Source: Gnetum montanum (taxonomy: Eukaryota > Streptophyta > Gnetopsida > Gnetales > Gnetaceae). From it: DNA of 64,000 bases. A program made the translations under genes and the position numbers. The stretch lies in assembly GCA_015680685.1 (NCBI GenBank), contig MNCI01008582.1:393665-457664 (forward strand). The letters run 5' to 3'. Below the pieces are notes generated by a model that searched no databases, was not told the origin of the DNA, and was given only the letters and a program-made list of their open reading frames with translations. Shown in pieces: positions 49,201 to 57,500 of this stretch (its first letter is position 1; each line of letters opens with the position of its first letter).

Positions 49201-52200
49201 AGGTAAAAGAAGATCTGTAACCTACTACAGTTGCAAAAGACAAGGACATTATGCCTATGAATGTCCAGCAAATCCACCAAAGAATAGTGGGAAGTTAAAA
49301 GCATTTTTTGAATCTAATCCTGATTTAGAGCCGGTTGAAGATCCAGACAATTGTTCTGACGATTGTTTTGCAGTTGAATTTGATTCAAGTACTAATGAAT
49401 CAAAATCTGATAGTTCAAGCTATACAACTATGTTTAAACCAGAAGCCAAAGGAAAAAGTAACATGATGCAAGGTATAACTGATTTTTCAATTTCTGATGA
49501 AGAATGGCTTTCTAATATTTCTTTAGCTGATGAAGAAAGGTTAGACCCAATTGAAGAAGAAAATTGGGATGATATGGAAAAATGGATCGATGAAATGGAA
49601 AATGTATCTGATTTATCACAACATGAACATAAATGGGATACAGAAGATGTTGACAAAGATCCAAGCATTTCAAGTACTTTTGGATGCAAAAAAGTATTAC
49701 CAAAAGGTAGTACAGAAGCTGATTCCTCCTCTGAAGAAGAGTTACCTTCCAAAGTAATACAAAAGGTACCAAAATTTCTTATTACTCCTTATGAAAAGAA
49801 GTTTCCTGTTAAGAAAGAAGTTAAAACAGCTAGATTAAAAAAAAAATAGTAGATCCAACTACAATACATCAGATCAAACATCTGTTGTCTTTACAAAGTG
49901 TTCTACTTATTCCTATCAAAATAGCTGTAGATGGAAACAAAAAATGGAGAAAATACCAAGCTTTTGTTGATACTGGTGCTACACTCAAATTCTGTCATAA
50001 AGATGTGCTTGAAAATTGGAAAGAAAATCCAAAGTCAGTCAAGTTAGAAACAATGAATGGAATACGAACTCTATCGTATTTTGCTTTCGATATCCCTGTC
50101 TCTCTTAATGATAAATATGTAGGATCAACAAATTTTGTTCAAGTTTCAGACAATGGTTTTGATATCGGCTTAGGTGCACATTTTATGGATAGTATAGGTC
50201 CCTATACTATAGGTCAAGAAATGGTTGTTTGTTCATCACCAGTACAAGATCCAAGGCCCAAAATCATTATTGGTAGAATCTCAGCCGCTCTACATAAAAA
50301 CAAGCATCCACAGATAAAATAGTTTCAAAAAGATCCAAGTATTTCTACAATTATTTCTCAAAAGGAAATGGAAGAAATAGCAAGTGCAAAATACAAGACA
50401 TTACAGCAATTGAAGAAAGCTCAACTAAATCTCACTACTGAAGAAAGTCAGTTAGTTCCCTGTTTTTATGCTTTACAAGAATGCTGTTGTGAACATCCTC
50501 TAGAATTTTGGGATAAAAATAGCCCTACTGCTTATATTCCTACAGTACATAATATTCCTGTACAAAGTAAGCAAATATTATTAAATCCTGCAGATACTAA
50601 AGAAATTGGAAAACAAGTTGAAGAATTCCTAAAGAAAGGTTTGATACAACCTTCTCAATCTAACTACTCTTGTTCAAGTTTTGTTGTTAGAAATCATGCT
50701 GAAATCAAACGCAGAAAAGCAAGAATGATCATCAATTATATACCCCTAAATGTTGTTACAATAGATATCAAATGGCCACTACCTAACAAAGAAAGTCTTA
50801 TTCAAAAGGTTGCAGCACAATCCATTTTTAGTAAAATTGATTGCAAGTCAGGATACCATCAAATTAAGATTGCAGAAGAAGATCGGCATAAAACGGCTTT
50901 CAGTTCGCCACAAGGATTGTTTGAATGGACAGTCATGCCCTTCGGACTCAAGAATGCCCCTTCTCAGTTTCAAGGAAGAATGGATTCAATATTTGGTAAA
51001 TACCAGCAATTTATTGCAAATTATATTGATGATTTTCTAATCTTTTCAGATTCTATCTCAGATCATGTGAATCATCTGCTTCAGTTTGCTTCAATCTGCA
51101 AAAAACATGGAATCGGATTATCCAAAGATCCGAAGAAGTTTCAATTAGGTAAACAAGAGATTGAATTTTTAGGAGTACAGTTAAAAGACGGAAAAATACA
51201 TATGCAACCGCATGTGTTACAAAAAATTATACAGTTTCCAGATAAGTTAGAAAATAAGGATCAATCTTTAAGATTTCTTGGTTGTGTGAATTATGTCTCT
51301 AAACACATAGAAAAGTTCAGTAATAAGACTACAGAAATACGATGATGTAAAAATCAAATGCCATTTGTATGGACCCAGAAAGCATCTGCTCAAGTTATAC
51401 AGTTGAAGAAGGAATGTCAGAATTTACCACCGTTAAATCCAACTCTGAAAGGACCTTTTGTGTTAAATACTGATGCAAGTTATGATGTATGGGCTGCTGT
51501 ATTGTTACAAAAGAACTCAGCAAATGAAGATATATGTGCTTATGCTTCAGGTAGTTTTCATAAGAATGAGTTAAATTACTAGCCTGCAGAAAAGGAAATT
51601 TTAGCTACTATAAGAGGTTTGGAGAAATTTCATATCTATTTAGTAAAAGATCCTTTTATCTTAAGAACTGATTCTGCTAATTTAGCTACTTTATTAAAGA
51701 GAAAGATCACTCCTTCACCCACGTTGCAAAGGTTTGCATGGTGGCAGTTTCTATTATCTCAATATCAATTTTCTATAGAACGCATTCCTGGTCCAATTAA
51801 TTTTTTACCAGATGCACTTACCAGAGAATTAAAGCCCTAGATGAAGATGATGCAAGCACTACCAGAAGGAAGTAATTCATCTCAGAATCCTCTTCAAGAT
51901 CTAGAAGATTGGATTTTTGGCCTCTAGCGACACTCAAAGACAGAGTTAAATGGTGTCGATTAATAGGAAAGTTCTTTCCTCAAGATTCTACGCTAAGTGC
52001 TACAAAGCAATATCCAACACTGGATTTCTTTATAAATATGGCTGGAAGGATTGACTGCTTAGTCAATAATCTCAGATGGAGTCACTTAAAACCTAAGATC
52101 CTAAGTCATCTACAACATCATGAAATTCTGGATAATATTCTCTTAATCAGAAGACCCCTCTTCGCCAACGACAACTCCAGATGTTATCTAAATCAAGTTG

Positions 52201-54533
52201 TTGAAACTAATATGTGGGAAACCAAATTATGTAACGCTTTTCAGCACATTAATTTCTTTGATCAGATTACTTGGTATGAAAATGAACAGCTCATACCCAA
52301 GCAAGTTTTCCCGCCAGAAGAAGTGACATCATCACCAGCATCTGTGCTGTCAGAATTATCAAAGCTCATTACGGAATGTCCAGATTGCCCAAAGACACGT
52401 GGAAAGATCTATGGTGTCCACAAAGCAATACTAAAGGCTATCCACTAGGCGAGTGGATAAGGACGATGACGTCAGCAATACTAAAGGCTATCTAGCTCTG
52501 AAACAATTCAATCAATATTAGTTTAAGAATTAAGAGATAATTTTAAAAAGAAATAGGCATAGTAAAATATCAGTGCGAGATGCATTAGATTAAAAGATAA
52601 AAGCCCTTGCATAGGCCGGGGCCGACCTGGAAGCCCAGTTTTCGGAGCAAGAGCAGAAGTGGACGAGGCAGCAGGACCTCATGGCCAAGGCTACCAGGCC
52701 CACTTAATTGACGAAATCCGGGCCCAAGTGCGAGAAGAGTTGATTCAGGAGGACGCAGCCCAGAGACAACGCGAGCAAGCGGAGCAGGATCCGCTTCAGG
52801 AGGAGGAAGATCAACGAAAGCAGCAGCTCAATCGGGCTCACGAGCACAATGCCCGACAATGGCTAAAAGGGGGGCGGTGCCCGTACCTCATCCTTGGCAT
52901 CAGTTGTGAGAGCTCTTGGGGTGAGCTTAGGTGCCATATCCGCCGGACCTCGGCATGCTTCTACCCAGATGCAGGTGCCTCGCAGGCGGATCGGAACAGG
53001 CGGGAGTCGGCCATGCAGGGTATCCAGCAGGCGGCCAGTTTCATGGACACAAAAGACCACCGGAATACTCTGGATCTTCTCCATGAGCTAGAGCACCCTC
53101 ACTGCACCTGCCAACGGCTTCTGACAAACCCCTAGGGGGGGTTTTGTTGGCCCCGGGTCATGGGTGATGCTTACCCCTGCCCTCGGGCCGGTGCTGCTTC
53201 CGTGTCCCCCCCCCCCCCCCCCCCCAACGTTGTTTCCTTGGGTCTATTCCATGGTCATTACACGACTATTTGGGTGCTGATTTGTTTGTTTGATTTAGAG
53301 GATTCTTCCCCTCCATGGAGGGCCATTTCTGATGGCCCACCATTTGTAATCTCTTGTACTATAGTTTTTCTTAGTAATATAATCCCAACTACTTTCTCAA
53401 AAAAAAAAGATAAAAGCTTTTTATTATTCAACCTAAAAAGCAATATTTAATTGGGATCATTTGCGCACTTGAAAACCAAAGAAATGACCATAAAAGCAAA
53501 TAAATTAATAATCTCATATTTGTTCAATCACATAATAATATTTTATAATTTCCAGCCACACACAAAAACAAGATCTAAATTTAACTCTTGTAACCATTTT
53601 ACCAGTAATCATTTAATCAGGAAATTCATATGTTCAATAGCAAAGAATAGATAAATCACAACCATAAATTAACATCCTAGGTTTTCCCCCACTCCATCAA
53701 CTTATAGAAAGATATTAAAATCAGACTTGAGAAGGTATAGGGGAAAAAAGGTACAATTCAAGATTCAAATCCAAGATTTATGCATTCAAAGGGGAGGGTT
53801 TATCAACCGAATTCCAACCAAAATCCAAGATTCAACAATTCACAATTATCGATGGGCCCAAGGATACTCTCACTTTCTACCGACGGTACCAATCCTCATA
53901 TCAGGGATCCATAGCCCCTGTTGGCAATCCTTTGCCAAAAATGCCCCAAATCATTATGGGTGTTTCTAAATCATTACAAAAACAACTCTCATCCAAATCA
54001 TTTAGGTATGAGAGTGCAAAGGACAGGCAGAGAGATCCAAACAATAAGTCTAAGCTTACAACAACAATCTTGATATTTTCATACAAGCATTGTGAAGGTG
54101 GTTAGACAAGCAAGAAGAGAAAAGTTCGAGAAAATCAGCCCTTGCTAGCCATTATCAAACATAACAAAGATGGATCATTTTACCTCCTTGCTTAGATATC
54201 TTGCTTACTAGGAGGAATTATCCAAATATTGGATTGCTATGCCGCACTTGTTTTCTTTCTCTTTGCTATCTCTTGTAACAATGACAGTCTTCTCTCCCTT
54301 CGCAGCCACACTCCTTGTTGTTGTATCCTTCTTTTTTTTGTGTTCTGCAAAGTTACTTTTGCCTTGTGTGTGTCCTTTCTTTTTACTCTCCTCCTCTTCC
54401 TATTTGTAGGTGGATTAAGAGATAATGAATGGTTTCTTGTAACTGACTTGTTGGGGACTGTTCATATTCTTTTCTTTGGTTTCTTGTAACTCACTTGTTG
54501 GGGACTGTTCGTATTCTTTTCTTTCTTTTTAAA

Positions 54534-54569
<36 letters not shown>

Positions 54570-57500
54570 GCAATGGATCATGAGTTCAATTCTCTTCATG
54601 ATCACTATAATAAAATCAATAAAGTATGTATATTCACAGGTTGTAGGTTCAATTCCTAAATCAACAATTTCTGATATTTTAGAATTCAGATTTTGCTAGA
54701 TCTCAAGTTCAATTCCTCTTGAACATTCCAACATAATATCTATCTCTTTATCATTCAGAATTGTCATAAGATGCAAGGAAAGAGTTTTCAAATAGATTCA
54801 TGACAAGGGCAATTCAAGATACATAATCAAATAAGGCACCCTCTTTTTCAAGTCACCAGCGATGTGAATTTTCCCATCGTCTTACGATCCCTGAAAGGTC
54901 ATCACGTGACCTTTCTACAACAATGGAGAGGGTAATTATACTCTACTATTTTAAACTAAAAAGAGCAATGCACAAAATAAAATAAAATATAAAGCTATAG
55001 TATCTACACACAATATCCCTAATTCAAGGGTCAGGTTCCTCCAACTTAATTCATAGGTCAAGTTCCTCAATATGAGCATTCTTTTGCATCTCAACATACC
55101 TATTTTAGCTCCTGAGACACACCTTAGAGTATTGTCCTCTGTTTTTCTTTTGTTTCTTAGCATCTCTGTTGAAATAGAACAGAAAATATTTTGTTTTCCC
55201 ATATATTATTTATTATTATTTTAAAACAATCCCAGCATGTATTTTAAATCATATTTCTTATGCATAAAGTATTTAAACATTGAATCATAATACATATAAA
55301 AATCTAGTCAACAAACTTATTACTATTCCAATTAGCCATTTCCACCATAGTCCAAATAGAGCACATGCACAAGTTGTCAACAAAACATGCACACAAACAC
55401 ACAGAATGACTATTACAATTGTTAACACAAAAACTCAAGGAAAAGTGGTTTGTTACAACATGAGCCTCTCTGGCCACTCTCCATAGAGACAAAATTAACC
55501 ACAAGTGTCTCCCTATCTGCCAACATCTTAAGGAAGCCAAAAGAAAACTCAAGAATATTAACCTGGCGTCCCATCTAAAGGCACTTCAGAAACATGAAAT
55601 GGGAACCCTAAAGCTTTGGCCCATTACCAGAGTGAATGAAAAATCTTTCAACCAAATCAGCCACCAACTACCATAAATTGGAGAGGGCAGACCACGGCAC
55701 CTAACCATTAGCAGTTCTTAGTATATATCCCAAAAAGAAAGTTTGCACATCCCATAACCCTCTAGTAACAAGCAAAATCTCTTCCCTCATCACAGGCACC
55801 CGTAAAGCCCTAGCCAAAGCCTCTTTGGTGAGGTCAATCCTGACCACATGCAACATCATTGAAGTGTCATGCCAACTGGCAAAAAAATTGTCATCTAGCA
55901 GAGTTGGATCCCCCATCAACTTGGGAAGCAAAGAATCCCATCCCACACAGCATAGCAAGTCCCACAGCTCAATTCTCCCCTGGTACCATTGACACGATAG
56001 CTTGAAGGTCAATGTCCCCTCCCCCCATCGCAGCAAAAGCATCCCTCCACAATCCAAAACCCTCCGTAGCAATCTGTGCTAGCTGGGGAAGCAACAGTAG
56101 AGACTGGCAGTAGCTAGTGAATCCCCACTTAAAATAATGGGAGAAGGTAACCCTGTCGCCAGCCACATCACCCTGCTAAAGGGACATTCAAAAGCAAAGT
56201 GAACCCATGTCCCCATCATTCGCGTGCATGAAGGACACATGTCCTCAATGCCTAAACCTCTACAACATAGCGCCACACACACCGAAAGTGCCCCATGGTT
56301 AATTAACCTGAGAAAAGCCTTTAGCTTTTACAGCAGGCATCCCTTCCAAATAGTGGCCCAACCCAAAACAGCCGGATAGCGATGATTAATGAGCATACAA
56401 CGTGTCCTACAATGCAAGTTGATTCACCCTCAAGGCATGCCAACAAATGGCACACCATAGGATAGAGTTCAAACACGTTGCTATCCACTGCTGATATTTA
56501 TGTCACATGAGTCGTATCCATGGCACACCATCCAGACCACTTTGTGTCAGTCTCTGCATCAAACATTGTTGCCCCATCATAACAAGATCAGAGAATTTGA
56601 AATTCCCACCCCTCCTGCAGCTCTAGGCCTAGCAACCATATCCCATGCCAGTAAATGTATTCACTGTTAGGATGAGCCAATTTGAGCATTTTCCCAATTC
56701 AGCTCTTTCTATCTCTAGGACTATTCCCATGTTGTAAAAATTGATTAACATAGTATCAGATTCTGTCTCTTATCCAAAATAGAATGTGTGAATGCAATGT
56801 ATTCTCAAATGCACTTTTATGTTTGAGGTAAGAAGGGGAGATCACTGTAATTCTCTCCTATTTCTCAGGCTTCTTGTAGCACTTCCACTACCTTGCTCAC
56901 CTCAAATCCGTTGGAGTCCATCCTTTTAGGTTTTTGGAATTTGTGTGTATTGCTAAAGAAAACTCCCCTTTGGGGTATGAAAATAAGTATAGGTCTAAAC
57001 CATTTCCATTGCATCCTTTCAGGTTTTGGTTTTCACGACCTATGTGTAAGTCACATAGGCAAACCAGAATGTGAAATATTAATTGACCTGGCATAAGACT
57101 TACATTTACAAAGAAACCAGAAACTTTTCATGCGCTTCATTTAATGCATTGACAGACTTAACTACTTCTAAATAAGTGAAATCCTTTCACCATCATCACT
57201 GCCTTTATTCCATCCAATGGAGGTAGCCCATCAGCCTAAACAAGCAATTTGAAAATAGGTTTTTTACCTAGCTATCTAACTGAAGCCAAGCTGAATGTGT
57301 ATTGGGATTGAAGCTGTGATTTATAGAATGCAAGGACATTGTATTTTTAATTAAAAATTTTCCTTTGATGGTTCTTTTAGAACTCGTATTGGCCTGTTGG
57401 TTAAGGGAAACCCAAAATCTTTAAATTGATCAAAACTGTTTTCTTCAATGAGCACACTCTTTTACATACATGGGACTGTTAATGTAGTTTACCAAATCGG

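Larger units (their letters stand above)
47430..52500 (+). mobile_element. Endogenous Caulimoviridae-like pararetrovirus sequence
   Basis: About 5 kb with the plant pararetrovirus order: coiled-coil region, capsid-like protein with basic tract and zinc knuckle, aspartic protease, reverse transcriptase and RNase H, with no integrase and no LTRs. RT wording (a short NHAE segment, SKIDCKSGYHQI, VMPFGLKNAPSQF, YIDD) is caulimovirid rather than gypsy. No movement-protein domain is recognised upstream, where a gypsy remnant begins instead. Frame breaks: TGA near 47651, a frame change near 48045, stops near 48133, 48608, 50320, 51343 and 51580, and a frame offset at an A-run at 49837-49846. It is an old, non-functional copy in the host intron. 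Confidence 0.8.

Noticed and set aside
43207-53225. Considered a CRISPR array, prophage or bacterial operon because of repeats and the dense ORFs
   Set aside because: All repeats are explained by LINEs, LTR elements or microsatellites; introns, LTRs and plant-type elements show this is plant nuclear DNA.
56757-56769. GTATCAGATTCTG as a copia primer binding site
   Set aside because: No LTR end precedes it, and the match to the tRNA-Met complement is partial.
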